Of a stretch of 56,170 bases of DNA, positions 15,971-25,587 are shown one piece after another. Below the pieces are notes generated by a model that was not told where the DNA came from, did no database searches, and was given only the letters and a program-made list of their open reading frames with translations. Within the stretch, counting starts at the first letter, position 1. Each line of letters opens with the position of its first letter. Both the position numbers and the translations under genes were made by a program. Source of the DNA: Photorhabdus bodei (lineage in GTDB: Bacteria; Pseudomonadota; Gammaproteobacteria; Enterobacterales; Enterobacteriaceae); NCBI RefSeq assembly GCF_003287735.1, contig NZ_NSCM01000029.1, positions 1 to 56,170 on the forward strand, in the 5' to 3' direction.

Positions 15971-16638
15971 GCATTTGTATATTGTCATTTTCTACTGGAA
16001 AATTACCAAAATAATTTTCCAGTATTTTTATTTTTCAATTTATTTAAATGTCTGTAACAAACACTAATTTATATTATAATATTATTTCCTTATAAATAAA
16101 ACCTTATAATACCCAAGTAAACTCTATTCCTCTCCATAAATTCAACAATCTTCCGACAATTATTCTGTCATCAATTCAGAGGATATTCTTTCTATTATCT
16201 ATTTCTTTAGCTAAAATAACTTACAGGAACTATTACATCTGACATTATCGTCTATCAAGCTAAATAACAGTGAATTAAAATTTAGCTTATTATTACTTAC
16301 TTAGATTAAGCTTTCATTTCTTTAAAAATATTCCTAGCACAGCCTTATCTATTATTAAAAAAAACACCACCCGTTACTTATTCCACTTAAGTTAATTCAT
16401 TAATAAGCCGTAAAATAAGTGCTCTTATTAACTAATTATTATCCTAATAACCGACTAATTAAAATTTCTGATAGAAAATCGAGATATAAAAGAAACGTCA
16501 TCCACTAATCAGAGCAAGATATAACCCGGAGTGTGCTTTAATAACGAATAAATTAGCCAATATGTATGTCATTACTATCAGGCTATCACCCTATATTTAT
16601 GTTTTATGGAATAAAATATCATCCTTATCGGTGAATTA
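15971..16638. other. AT-rich intergenic region
   Basis: 668 bases between copy 2 of the AidA/PixA gene and phlB. Apart from the terminator at its left end, I see no open frame, repeat or recognisable site. It should contain the phlB promoter. Confidence 0.6.
15994..16030 (+). terminator. Rho-independent terminator after AidA/PixA copy 2
   Basis: A perfect 12-bp stem, ACTGGAAAATTA with TAATTTTCCAGT around CCAAAA, is followed by ATTTTTATTTTT. Confidence 0.85.
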
Positions 16639-18306
16639 ATGATAAAAAGAATATCTATTCTCATATTAGGTTGTATTTCCTTTCAGATAATCGCCTCACC
16701 AGCAGAGATAAATGATGATCTGCCAATGACTGAAGCGAGAAGAACTCTGCAAGATAGTTCTAGGGAAATTAACCAACTGATAGAACAACGCCGCTATCAG
16801 CAATTAAAGCAGCAGGCTAATACCGTTCCTGAGTCAACGCCTGCGTCGGTATTGCCGGAATCTAAGCAATGTCTGCCGTTAACCGGCGTTTACCTTAAAG
16901 GGATATCTCTGCTCTCGATTCGGGATTTAAATACGCTCAGCGCTTTGTCCCCGGCGTGTATCAGCAGTCATGATATCAATCGGCTCAGCCACGAACTGAC
17001 TCAGCTTTATATCAGTAAAGGCTATATCACCGCCCGTATTCAGTTTATTGCGCCTAATACCGATGGAGAGTTAGGGCTAAACGTTATCGAAGGGTTTATT
17101 GAAAAAATCGAAGGCGGTGATCGCTGGGTGAATAGTAGGATGCTATTTCCCGGTCTGGAAAAACAACCACTCAATATCACACAACTCGATCAGGGTTTAG
17201 ATCAGGCTAACCGGCTACAGTCCAATAAAACCACCCTGGATATTTTACCGGGAGCGGTGAATGGCGGTTCGGTGATTAAACTGCATAATCAGCGCAGTAA
17301 GCCTTGGTTATTGAATATCAAAACTGATAATTATGGGCAAAAGAGTACTGGGAAATGGTTGGTCCGCACCAATGCCAGTTTTGACAGTCCATTTGGTTTA
17401 TCCGATTTCATCAGTCTGAATGCCAGTAGTACGTTAGATAGCCCATCAAACCGATATAGCCGTGCTTATACTCTGCTTTATTCAGTGCCCTATGGCGCAG
17501 CAACATTCAGTGGGTTCGGTAGTTATTCCCAATATGCCAGCCATCCCCATTTACAAATGAGAACGATAAAGATTTATGGTGATACTCAGCAAATCGGCAT
17601 GCGTTCCGATTTTGCCTTCTATCGTAATCAATCTCAGATTAATAGTGTCAGCGGGCAATTAACTTACAAGAATTACAATAATTACATCAACGATGCCAAG
17701 ATTGGTGTCAGTAGCCAAACATTGAGTGTCTTTGAACTCGGTGTTAATCATTTACATATCATTCCAACCGGATTAATCACGCTCAATCTGAGTGTTGAAC
17801 AGGGTTTGCCTTGGTTTGGAGCACAAACCGGAACCGCTTATCTCGATAAGCAGTTCACCAAAGGCAAGTTGATGGTCAATCTACATCAGCGTTTTATGCT
17901 GTTCAACTCGCCTTATCAGCTCAATAACCTGTTTTATGGGCAATACAACCGCCGCGGTCTGCCCGGCGTCGAATGGCTGAATATCACTGATCGGAATGCA
18001 GTCCGGGGATTTAGCAAAAATACGCTATCCGGGGATAACGGCTGGTATCTGCAAAATACACTGTCCCGGACGTTTCCCCTCGCCAACAGCACATTATCAA
18101 TGCGTATCGGTATTGATATTGGCCGGATCCAAGGATATCGCAGCCCACAAGGCTGGCAAAGCAGCGCCGGCATCAGTTCTGGCGCCACACTGAGATACCA
18201 GAGCATGGTATTCGATCTAGAAACTAGCCGAGGAAAGTTACTTTCCAATCGCCAAGCATCTGATGAGCCCATTCAGGTGCTAGTCCGTTTTTCTTACACC
18301 TTTTGA
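16639..18306 (+). CDS. phlB: Two-partner secretion outer-membrane transporter of the ShlB/PhlB family
   Basis: 555 residues, the usual size for ShlB (557). A signal peptide (about 1-20, ending ASPA) is followed by a periplasmic POTRA region (about 75-150, CLPLTGVYLKGI) and a 16-strand barrel. The conserved loop motif AVRGFSKN lies near residue 455 and the last residue is F, as in TpsB/Omp85 proteins. It secretes and activates the exoprotein encoded 65 bases downstream. The symbol is given because Photorhabdus carries a known phlBA haemolysin locus with this gene order. Confidence 0.88.
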   Translation: MIKRISILILGCISFQIIASPAEINDDLPMTEARRTLQDSSREINQLIEQRRYQQLKQQANTVPESTPASVLPESKQCLPLTGVYLKGISLLSIRDLNTLSALSPACISSHDINRLSHELTQLYISKGYITARIQFIAPNTDGELGLNVIEGFIEKIEGGDRWVNSRMLFPGLEKQPLNITQLDQGLDQANRLQSNKTTLDILPGAVNGGSVIKLHNQRSKPWLLNIKTDNYGQKSTGKWLVRTNASFDSPFGLSDFISLNASSTLDSPSNRYSRAYTLLYSVPYGAATFSGFGSYSQYASHPHLQMRTIKIYGDTQQIGMRSDFAFYRNQSQINSVSGQLTYKNYNNYINDAKIGVSSQTLSVFELGVNHLHIIPTGLITLNLSVEQGLPWFGAQTGTAYLDKQFTKGKLMVNLHQRFMLFNSPYQLNNLFYGQYNRRGLPGVEWLNITDRNAVRGFSKNTLSGDNGWYLQNTLSRTFPLANSTLSMRIGIDIGRIQGYRSPQGWQSSAGISSGATLRYQSMVFDLETSRGKLLSNRQASDEPIQVLVRFSYTF

Positions 18307-18371
18307 TGGTCTTTAAGCAGTACCTAACGTTGTACACACAATAATATAACTAAATAGATAGAGATTAATGT

Positions 18372-21300
18372 ATGAAAAATAAAAAATTCAGGTTATCCCC
18401 TACCGGCAAGCTCGCCGCTTCTATGGCAATCATTCTTGTCTCTTGTTCTACCAGTTTTGCTAGTGAAATCGTTGGTGGTGGTGATCCAGCACACCATCCC
18501 GATATTTTCGCTGCCGAAGGTAAAGCAACGGTTGTGAATATCGTGACGCCCTCCTCTTCCGGGTTGTCACATAACCAATATCTGGATTACAACGTCGGCC
18601 AGATGGGCGTCGTTCTAAATAATGCGCTTAAGGAGGGGCAATCACAATTGGCGGGGCAGCTTGCCGCTAACCCTAATTTGAATGGTCAAGCGGCTAACCT
18701 GATTCTGAATGAAGTTATCAGCAGGAACCCTTCCCTGTTATTAGGTCAACAGGAAGTGTTTGGTATAGCAGCAGATTATGTACTGGCAAACCCGAACGGC
18801 ATCACCTGTAATGGATGTGGTTTTATCAATACTAACCGCGCTTCTCTGGTTGTGGGTAATCCATTGGTAGAACAAGGTAATTTGCAAGGTTTCAGTACGT
18901 TTAATAATCAGAATAGCCTGAAAATTAAATCGGATGGTTTAATCGCCAATGCGATCCTTGATCTTATCGCCCCGAAAATTGATAACCGGGGCCCAGTCAC
19001 TGCTCAAAAAGAGATTAATGCGATCAGTGGTGAAAATAAAACCTCAGCCACAGGAGAAGTCATTGATTCTCAGCAAGCGTTAACCGGTGTGCTGGACAGC
19101 TATTATCTGGGGAGTATGCAAGCCGGACGTATCCGTCTACTCAATACCGCAAAAGGCAGTGGAGTTAATTTACAAGGTACTCTTACTGCCAGTGATGAGA
19201 TTATTGTTGATTCCCACGGCAATCTCAATTTAGAAGCAGCACATCTACGAGGCGGGAATGTTGATCTCTTGGGTAATGATATTGAGGTAAAAGGTAAAGT
19301 CAGCGAATCGTCATATAGCCGCGATGGTAGCAATAATTACCAAAGCTATTTCAGCGGTTCTTATACCAATGATAGTAAAAGTAGTCAGTCACTCACTCGT
19401 ACTAAGCTTGAAGGCAAAAATATTTCATTAGTCGCCAATAGTAATAACCGGATTACAGCCACGGATATCGTAGGTGATGATGTGAATCTGAGTGGTGCTA
19501 ATCTCACTTTAGATGGGCAGCAATTAAAGCAATCCACTAAAAATATTAATAACCAACAGGGTTATTCCTGGCGCCATGAGGTCACTCAGGAAAGTGAAAA
19601 ACTGCATCAGGCAGGAAACAATATCCAAGCCAAAGGAAATGCGAGCTTAAATGCGACGGAAGGTGACGTTAAGATCCTTGGCAGCAAAATAGATGCTAAA
19701 GGTGAGCTAGCGGTTACAGCGAAAAAAGGTGTTCAAATTGCCGGTCTGACTGAGACAGAAAAAAGCTTGGAAACAGGTTACAAAAAAAATCACACGGCTA
19801 AATTGCAGACCGGAAGTTGGGAAGAGAGTAAACAGACCGAGCGTTTGATTGCCAGTGAATTACAAGCAGGAACTAATCTTAATATTAAGGCAGGAACTCA
19901 AGCTGAAATTCTTGGGGCGAAAGTCCATGCAGGTCAAAATCTGACACTGGAAGCCGGTAAACAACTGCAAATCGCTGTTCAGAAAACGGCTGATAGCCGG
20001 GCTGTACGTGATGATAAAAAATACTGGGGAGGTGTCGGCGGCGGCGGGAATAAAGACAACAGTGAGTTGAAAGAAACCAACCATGCATCTGAATTGACAG
20101 CCAATGGGCGTTTATTGCTGTCAGGCTATGAGGGTATCGCCATTACCGGCAGCAAAGTGAGGGCGGTCCAAGGTGCTTTTGTAAATGCTAATAGTGGCGA
20201 ATTAACCATCGATAATGCGGTCAGTCATATCAATCACAAAGTTGATGAGCGAACAGGCACTGTACTCAACATCACTAGCGGTTCAAAAAGAACCAATAGC
20301 CAGCAACAGAAATCTCACGGCAGCGAGTTGGTTTCTGAAGCAGATCTCAAATTACTCAGTGATGAAGATATCAATATTATTGGCAGTCAGGTGCAAAGTA
20401 CCGGGGCGCTTAGCCTGAACACATCCGGTAATATCAAGGTGCTCTCTTATGGCGAACAGAAACAAGTTGATAAACAAAGCACCTCTCTGGAGCCACAAAG
20501 CCACTTCCAACCAAAGGGAGACAAACAGTATCGTGCCGGAATAGGTATTGAGCATACCAGTAACAGTCAAAAAAATCAGACGGTAACACAGCAAGCTTCC
20601 ACGTTGAGTGGAGGTAGCATCACTATCGATGCTGATAAAGATGTCACCCTACGTGGTTCTAATCTGGTGACGACTACAGGTGATGCTAAGATCACTGGCG
20701 CGAATGTTCATCTGTTAGCCGCGGATAATAAAAAATCCGAAGAGAAATCTCAGAGTAAAAAGTACGTTGGTGCCTATCTTACTGGAGGAATCGATAAAGT
20801 CGGCTCCGGTATTCATGGTAGTTATGAAAGTAACAACAACAATCATACCAGTACGACTGCCGTTGTTTCCGGTTCTCAAGTCGCAGGTAATTTGAACATT
20901 AAAACCAACGGTGAATTGGTTCAGGAAGGGACAAAGCATGAAGTCAATGGCACTTATACCGCAGAGGCAGGCAAAGTCAGCAATCTGGCCGTATCGAATA
21001 CGACATCAAATGCCAACCACAAACTACAGGTTAGCACGGATATTGGTGTCAATGTCGATTATAGCGCTGTTACTCGCCCGATTGAGAAAGTGGTTAAAGA
21101 ACCAGCTAAATCTGCGCTGGATGGCACTTTAACCAAAAAAGGCACACCTAATTTCGGAGTGGATATTGCCGCCAACGGCAGTAGCAGCCAGACCGTAGAT
21201 AAAAAGTCCGAAGCGGTTGTGACCTCTGTTCAGGCCGGCAATGTTGTTATCAGAACCAATGGCGAACTGTATGATAAGGGTACTCAATATCGTGCTGATA

Positions 21301-22814
21301 AAGGTAACGTTACACTGACTGCCGGTAGCCATAACAGTGAAGCAGCACAGAATCACCACGAAAGCAGCCACAGTGAAACCCGCGGCAATGCTGACCTACG
21401 TGTTTATACCACCACCGGTGAAGATATCTCCGGTAATGGTAAAGGCAAAGGCGGCACACAAAGCAGCCATACTGCGACTACCACAGCAGTCACTAGCCGG
21501 ATTACCGCTGCGGATGACATTAATATCCGCGTCGAAAGAGATGCTGAATATCAAGGCACATCTCTGAATGCTGGCTCTGGCAAAGCTAATATAGATGCTA
21601 AAGGTGATATCCGTTTTGATAATGCCACCAATAGCACGACGAAAACAGCAACCGGTTATAACGGAGAAGCATCTGCTAAAGGGGGAAACTCGCCAGAGGG
21701 CAAGAATGTTCATATCGGTCTTGGCGGCGGTTACAGCACAGATAGCAAAAATAGTACCACAGCTCAGGTAAGTGAAATTGGCGGTAAGCTAGGTGTCAAC
21801 CTGAGTGCAGGCAATAACTTGACGTTGCAAGGTGTTCAAGTGACCGGTAAGCAAATCGACTTGAACGCTAAACAAGGCAATGTTGAGCTAGTATCTGCTC
21901 AGGATCGCACTAACAACGATAGCTGGGAATTTAACCTGAAAGGCAATGGGGGGAATACAAGCTCGATCAAGAAAGCGGAAGATGACAGTACAACCACCAC
22001 CACAAAACAGAGCCTTGGCGGGGAAGTCAAAGTAGGGATTGATCGCCTGCAAGCAACAACCCAACGTAATAGCCATATTCAAGGTGAAAATGTCGTTATC
22101 AACAGCGGCGGTGATACAACAGTTGCCGGAGCGCGAATAGAGGCGGATCAGGTAAAAGGCGGTATTGGTGGTGATCTACGAGTTGAAAGCCGTAAGGATA
22201 CTGAACATGGGTTAAATGTCGGTGTTGATGCTGGTATTAATTACACCAAAGAATCCAAAGTAAAAAGTGACGATATCCCTAAAGACGAGTCAACTAAGGA
22301 TGATTCGCCTAAAGACGATGTGTCGAAAGATGAGGTATTGACAGATGATCCAGCTAAAAACCCAACCGAAGAGCCACAACCGAAAGGATGGCAGGAAAGA
22401 TTAACCTCTGCGTTTAATAGTCTTAATAATATTAAAGGTATTAATGGGGTTACAGGTAAACTTAAAAGCAATGTCGATATTAAAGATCGAGAAAATGTCG
22501 GCGAACAATCGGTTATTTCCGGTAACCAAGGGGTTAATTTAGATGTAACAGGAAATACTCATCTGATTGGCGGGCAGATTGGTAGCGAGAAAGGCAATGT
22601 CATTCTTAATACCCAAAATGTGGAACAACAATCTGTTACTAGCTATGACAATAGTAAAGGCGGTAACGTTGCATTACCTGATTCTGTTAGCGGAATAGTT
22701 AAAGCAGTTCAGGAAGGTGTATTGTCCGGCAAAATACCTTTGGTGAAAACTTATAGTAATGAAACCGAAAGTAGTACCACTAATGGTGAAATAATTAATC
22801 GTAAATCTGATTAA
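18372..22814 (+). CDS. phlA: ShlA/PhlA-type haemolysin, two-partner secretion exoprotein
   Basis: 1480 residues. It has a signal peptide (about 1-30), a TPS secretion domain (about 35-270) with the NPNG box near 140 and the CNGC cysteine pair near 147, then long filamentous beta-helix repeats closely tracking Serratia ShlA, including SYYLGSMQAGRIR and VNVDYSAVTRPIEKV. The family is pore-forming and activated by the B partner during export. There is no PT-VENN or CdiA-CT tip, so it is a haemolysin rather than a CDI toxin. An odd feature is a Lys/Asp-rich run of near-repeats (KDES, KDDSPKDDVSKDE) near residues 1297-1320. Confidence 0.9.
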   Translation: MKNKKFRLSPTGKLAASMAIILVSCSTSFASEIVGGGDPAHHPDIFAAEGKATVVNIVTPSSSGLSHNQYLDYNVGQMGVVLNNALKEGQSQLAGQLAANPNLNGQAANLILNEVISRNPSLLLGQQEVFGIAADYVLANPNGITCNGCGFINTNRASLVVGNPLVEQGNLQGFSTFNNQNSLKIKSDGLIANAILDLIAPKIDNRGPVTAQKEINAISGENKTSATGEVIDSQQALTGVLDSYYLGSMQAGRIRLLNTAKGSGVNLQGTLTASDEIIVDSHGNLNLEAAHLRGGNVDLLGNDIEVKGKVSESSYSRDGSNNYQSYFSGSYTNDSKSSQSLTRTKLEGKNISLVANSNNRITATDIVGDDVNLSGANLTLDGQQLKQSTKNINNQQGYSWRHEVTQESEKLHQAGNNIQAKGNASLNATEGDVKILGSKIDAKGELAVTAKKGVQIAGLTETEKSLETGYKKNHTAKLQTGSWEESKQTERLIASELQAGTNLNIKAGTQAEILGAKVHAGQNLTLEAGKQLQIAVQKTADSRAVRDDKKYWGGVGGGGNKDNSELKETNHASELTANGRLLLSGYEGIAITGSKVRAVQGAFVNANSGELTIDNAVSHINHKVDERTGTVLNITSGSKRTNSQQQKSHGSELVSEADLKLLSDEDINIIGSQVQSTGALSLNTSGNIKVLSYGEQKQVDKQSTSLEPQSHFQPKGDKQYRAGIGIEHTSNSQKNQTVTQQASTLSGGSITIDADKDVTLRGSNLVTTTGDAKITGANVHLLAADNKKSEEKSQSKKYVGAYLTGGIDKVGSGIHGSYESNNNNHTSTTAVVSGSQVAGNLNIKTNGELVQEGTKHEVNGTYTAEAGKVSNLAVSNTTSNANHKLQVSTDIGVNVDYSAVTRPIEKVVKEPAKSALDGTLTKKGTPNFGVDIAANGSSSQTVDKKSEAVVTSVQAGNVVIRTNGELYDKGTQYRADKGNVTLTAGSHNSEAAQNHHESSHSETRGNADLRVYTTTGEDISGNGKGKGGTQSSHTATTTAVTSRITAADDINIRVERDAEYQGTSLNAGSGKANIDAKGDIRFDNATNSTTKTATGYNGEASAKGGNSPEGKNVHIGLGGGYSTDSKNSTTAQVSEIGGKLGVNLSAGNNLTLQGVQVTGKQIDLNAKQGNVELVSAQDRTNNDSWEFNLKGNGGNTSSIKKAEDDSTTTTTKQSLGGEVKVGIDRLQATTQRNSHIQGENVVINSGGDTTVAGARIEADQVKGGIGGDLRVESRKDTEHGLNVGVDAGINYTKESKVKSDDIPKDESTKDDSPKDDVSKDEVLTDDPAKNPTEEPQPKGWQERLTSAFNSLNNIKGINGVTGKLKSNVDIKDRENVGEQSVISGNQGVNLDVTGNTHLIGGQIGSEKGNVILNTQNVEQQSVTSYDNSKGGNVALPDSVSGIVKAVQEGVLSGKIPLVKTYSNETESSTTNGEIINRKSD

Positions 22815-22827
22815 TTTGTTCTTTTAT

Positions 22828-22858
22828 AAAAGATCCTTCAAATGAGGGGTCTTTTTAT
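22828..22858 (+). terminator. Rho-independent terminator after phlA
   Basis: AAAGATCC pairs with GGGGTCTTT (one G-U) across TTCAAATGA and runs into TTTTTATTA, 14 bases after the phlA stop. Confidence 0.75.
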
Positions 22859-23152
22859 TACTACCTATATTGAATATTTAAATAATTCCAATTGACAATA
22901 TTAATGCTTTTTCATAATATCAAAAAATTAATAAATGACTTGGAAATATAATTATGTTTAAAATTCACAAGCGAAATTTAGAACTTAAAAACTACTATAA
23001 GTCACAGGTTAGAATAAAGGGCTCTATATTTTTCTACTTTCATACTATAGTAGAGCTAACATGTCTTTTAAACCATCATAAATGCCAGCTAACTGTAAAG
23101 CAAAACTGTAACACCTTACACTTCCAACAATATTCTCTATAAAAATAAGCGA
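22859..23152. other. Intergenic, no gene seen
   Basis: AT-rich DNA between the convergent phlA and the small membrane-anchored gene. A short plus-strand frame at 22954-23142 has no ribosome binding site and no recognisable content. Confidence 0.5.
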
Positions 23153-23701
23153 CTATTTCCTATATGAGTTGTTTCTTTCAGATTGATTTTCATTTGAGGG
23201 AGATATCTCATAGAACATATTACGCTTACGTTTGCTTGATGTGCCATGATATCTTTTGATAAACAGTTGACTGTTTTCTTTTGTTAAAAAATAATATTCA
23301 GGGTAATTATTCTCTGGATATAGTAAACTGGCAAAATTAGGTACAATTTGATTTTTGTCACGATAATCAGGATAAGGGAAGTACTCTTCAGAATAAACGA
23401 TTTCTTTGTTTTTGATAAAAATGAATTTTACCCCGACATCAATAAATTGATAATGCATACCAATCGCCTTTTCTATAGATTTAGGACGAGTTCCTGTAGA
23501 AAAGATATAGGCACGATCCCAATGAAATGGTGTTATTTTATTTAAATCAATTAAGCATTCCTGATTTATTTTGCAATGTTCATTGGCAAAATCGGCAATG
23601 GCCTCTCTAACATCCCATTTTTTGAAAAAAACAAAATAAACAGAGAAAAAAATAGCAAATATGATTAAAACAATAGACAAATTTTTATTCATTAATTTCA
23701 T
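23153..23701 (-). CDS. Membrane-anchored hypothetical protein, possible immunity protein
   Basis: 182 residues from ATG at 23701, chosen over an upstream TTG because AAGGGG lies ten bases before it. One N-terminal membrane segment (about 7-26) is followed by a soluble domain with two cysteines (HCKINQEC) and a basic tail. I do not recognise the family. It is the last of three minus-strand genes after the predicted toxin but lies beyond a strong stem-loop, so it probably has its own promoter. An inner-membrane immunity role is inference. Confidence 0.5.
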   Translation of the reverse strand: MKLMNKNLSIVLIIFAIFFSVYFVFFKKWDVREAIADFANEHCKINQECLIDLNKITPFHWDRAYIFSTGTRPKSIEKAIGMHYQFIDVGVKFIFIKNKEIVYSEEYFPYPDYRDKNQIVPNFASLLYPENNYPEYYFLTKENSQLFIKRYHGTSSKRKRNMFYEISPSNENQSERNNSYRK

Positions 23702-23879
23702 CTTCAATTTTCCCCTTATGCATAGCTAATTTTCACTCATACTTCTTTCTTATATTATAATAAAACGTCACTTATGAGTAATTATTTTCGAGGATTTTGA
23801 ATGTATTTTATGCCAGGATGTATATAGTATAAGTTATACATAGTAACTATATATAATAATTTTTTCTATTTTTAACACA

Positions 23880-23903
23880 AACCTCAGATTTTCATCTGAG
23901 GTT
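23880..23903. terminator. Stem-loop terminator downstream of the toxin gene
   Basis: A perfect 10-bp stem, AACCTCAGAT and ATCTGAGGTT around TTTC. It sits 37 bases past the stop of the toxin-like gene. The T-run is stronger on the plus strand (TTTTTATT) than on the minus strand (TTTGTGTT). Confidence 0.6.
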
Positions 23904-23939
23904 TTTATTATAGATTATTTTTCAATGAGTTATACTTTT

Positions 23940-24782
23940 TCATTTACCGTTTTCATCAAGGCTTTCAAATACAGACTTCATATAAGCGTATTGTACATTG
24001 GAAATTTTTTCTTTAACAACTTCGTAGCCATGAGCATTCTTAACGGCAACATACAACCCTTCTTTATGAAATTTCTCTAATGCAATGAGCGCTAATGTTT
24101 TCATTGACGTTGTATTTGAATTCAACCCAATATGACGGCCTATTTGGTTATTAAGTAAATCAATAGTTTGATCAGCGTCATTGAGAACTGCAAATTGCCG
24201 GATATTCAGATCAACCCGAGGGTCAACTTCATGTGCATCACCTGCATGTTTAGCAATTTTCTCCCCATATCTGGCTGCCAGAGTCGCCTGCCAAATCGTA
24301 TGTCGAAAAGCATTCACCTGCGTTCCTTCACCCTGCATTTCCTTGGGTTGAGTGAATGTCCCTTTTTTCTCATCACCTTGTGTTGCAAAACGCGCTGCAT
24401 TAGTGGTGATATTTGTCGAACCCTTACTGAAAAGGCCAATTTCCAATGCTTCTTTTGGGTACAACTTGGCAAAAATTAATTGCTTCACCGAAGGCGGGAT
24501 TGCCGTGTTTTGACCGTCATGAATAGCTTCATTAATTTCCATTCTTGATTTTTCAAGATCTTCTTTGATTCTTTTTAATCGAGCGACTTCTGTAGTGAGT
24601 GCTCTACTTAATTTAGCTTTCATTTCTCGATAATATAAAAACAAATTCCTAACAGCTCTTTGATATTTATTCCCAATCTCATTCCAAAAATCATCAGACT
24701 TCTTAATCTCGTTATTTAAAAAATTATTCAAATTCTTCTGGGAGTTAATCATTACCCTCGATGTCAATTCAATTATTCCCAC
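23940..24782 (-). CDS. Predicted toxin with DUF6973-like C-terminal domain
   Basis: 280 residues from a GTG start. Residues 1-95 are strongly helical and charged. Residues 100-280 contain NAFRHTIWQATLAARYG (157-173), GDAHE (181-185) and D202-D204 with NNQIGRHIG (211-219). This histidine/aspartate pattern resembles the DUF6973 domain found at the ends of secreted polymorphic toxins. No signal peptide is seen, so export would need a partner. It follows the 24814 gene by 31 bases in the same operon. Family assignment is from memory of the motif; activity is unknown. Confidence 0.5.
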   Translation of the reverse strand: MGIIELTSRVMINSQKNLNNFLNNEIKKSDDFWNEIGNKYQRAVRNLFLYYREMKAKLSRALTTEVARLKRIKEDLEKSRMEINEAIHDGQNTAIPPSVKQLIFAKLYPKEALEIGLFSKGSTNITTNAARFATQGDEKKGTFTQPKEMQGEGTQVNAFRHTIWQATLAARYGEKIAKHAGDAHEVDPRVDLNIRQFAVLNDADQTIDLLNNQIGRHIGLNSNTTSMKTLALIALEKFHKEGLYVAVKNAHGYEVVKEKISNVQYAYMKSVFESLDENGK

Positions 24783-24813
24783 ATTTGTCGTATGTTTCTT
24801 ATCGTAAGGGTAC

Positions 24814-25332
24814 TTATTGGCATCGATTAACGTTAATCCTAGGTGTATTGTTAATAATATTAAGCGCTTTATTCATTGATTCAATTGCTTTTTCAGATTT
24901 GGATTTTTGAAATTCTGAGATGTAACGTTGATATAAAACCAGTTCCCCAAGCGTCATACCCGCCAAATTTTTTGTCGCTTCCTGAGGGGTTTTATTAGTT
25001 AATTCTTTCTGTTCAGTAATAATGCTTTCTAATTTGGCTTTTTGTTCATGTGTAAAACCAGGAATAGCATTGATAATATTGTCAGAGTTTATCGAATCGA
25101 CTTTAATATTAAAATCGCCAAAATTGATGAAAGGAATATCAAAATTTCTTTCAGCACCAGAAATGGAACCTGCCCCCCAATTAATCGGCACATCTATAAA
25201 ATCTGCCAATCCTGAGGCAATTACGTGGCCCTGAGTAATTGAAGTTACACGACCTTCAAAGTGAAATTTATAACCATCATTGCCAGGGATAGTAACGTTA
25301 ATAGGCGGGAAGTTCAGAGGGGAAATTTTCAT
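24814..25332 (-). CDS. Hypothetical protein, partner of the downstream toxin-like gene
   Basis: 172 residues. The N-terminal half is beta-rich and glycine-containing (VTIPGNDGYKFHFEGRVTSI, then HVIASGLADFIDVPI); the C-terminal half is helical (EQKAKLESIITEQKEL and later). AAGGAA precedes the ATG by six bases. The tight spacing to the toxin-like gene suggests a chaperone, adaptor or delivery component. I do not recognise the family. Confidence 0.5.
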   Translation of the reverse strand: MKISPLNFPPINVTIPGNDGYKFHFEGRVTSITQGHVIASGLADFIDVPINWGAGSISGAERNFDIPFINFGDFNIKVDSINSDNIINAIPGFTHEQKAKLESIITEQKELTNKTPQEATKNLAGMTLGELVLYQRYISEFQKSKSEKAIESMNKALNIINNTPRINVNRCQ

Positions 25333-25460
25333 AACATGTTCCTTATAGAATATAATTGCAAAAATAATTATCTAGATTACATCTAGCGTTTCACGTAATC
25401 GTGTCGAGTGAGTTATTATATTATTTTTGCAAAAATGGTTATTCCGACACAGTGCTATTA

Positions 25461-25587
25461 TATACCCTATGGATTTCAAGATGCATCGCGACGGCAAGGG
25501 AGTGAATCCCCGGGAGCATAGATAACTATGTGACCGGGGTGAGCGAGTGCAGCCAACAAAGAGGCAACTTGAAAGATGACGGGTATA
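25461..25587. repeat. ERIC element
   Basis: 127 bp from TATACCCTATGGATTTCAAG to GATGACGGGTATA with the canonical ERIC core. It is intergenic, upstream of the toxin-like operon. Confidence 0.95.

Larger units (their letters stand above)
14875..16030 (+). repeat. Second unit of a tandem duplication (promoter region, AidA/PixA gene, terminator)
   Basis: The block 14875-16030 repeats 13624-14740: leader beginning GTCCTCTT, about 350 bases of mostly identical AT-rich sequence including CACAATGTATTTTTCGTAAA, the conserved TATAAA-CTATGA-TTTATA dyad, the gene and the stem-loop. Non-coding identity is as high as coding identity, or higher, which points to functional constraint on the upstream region or to gene conversion. 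Confidence 0.85.
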
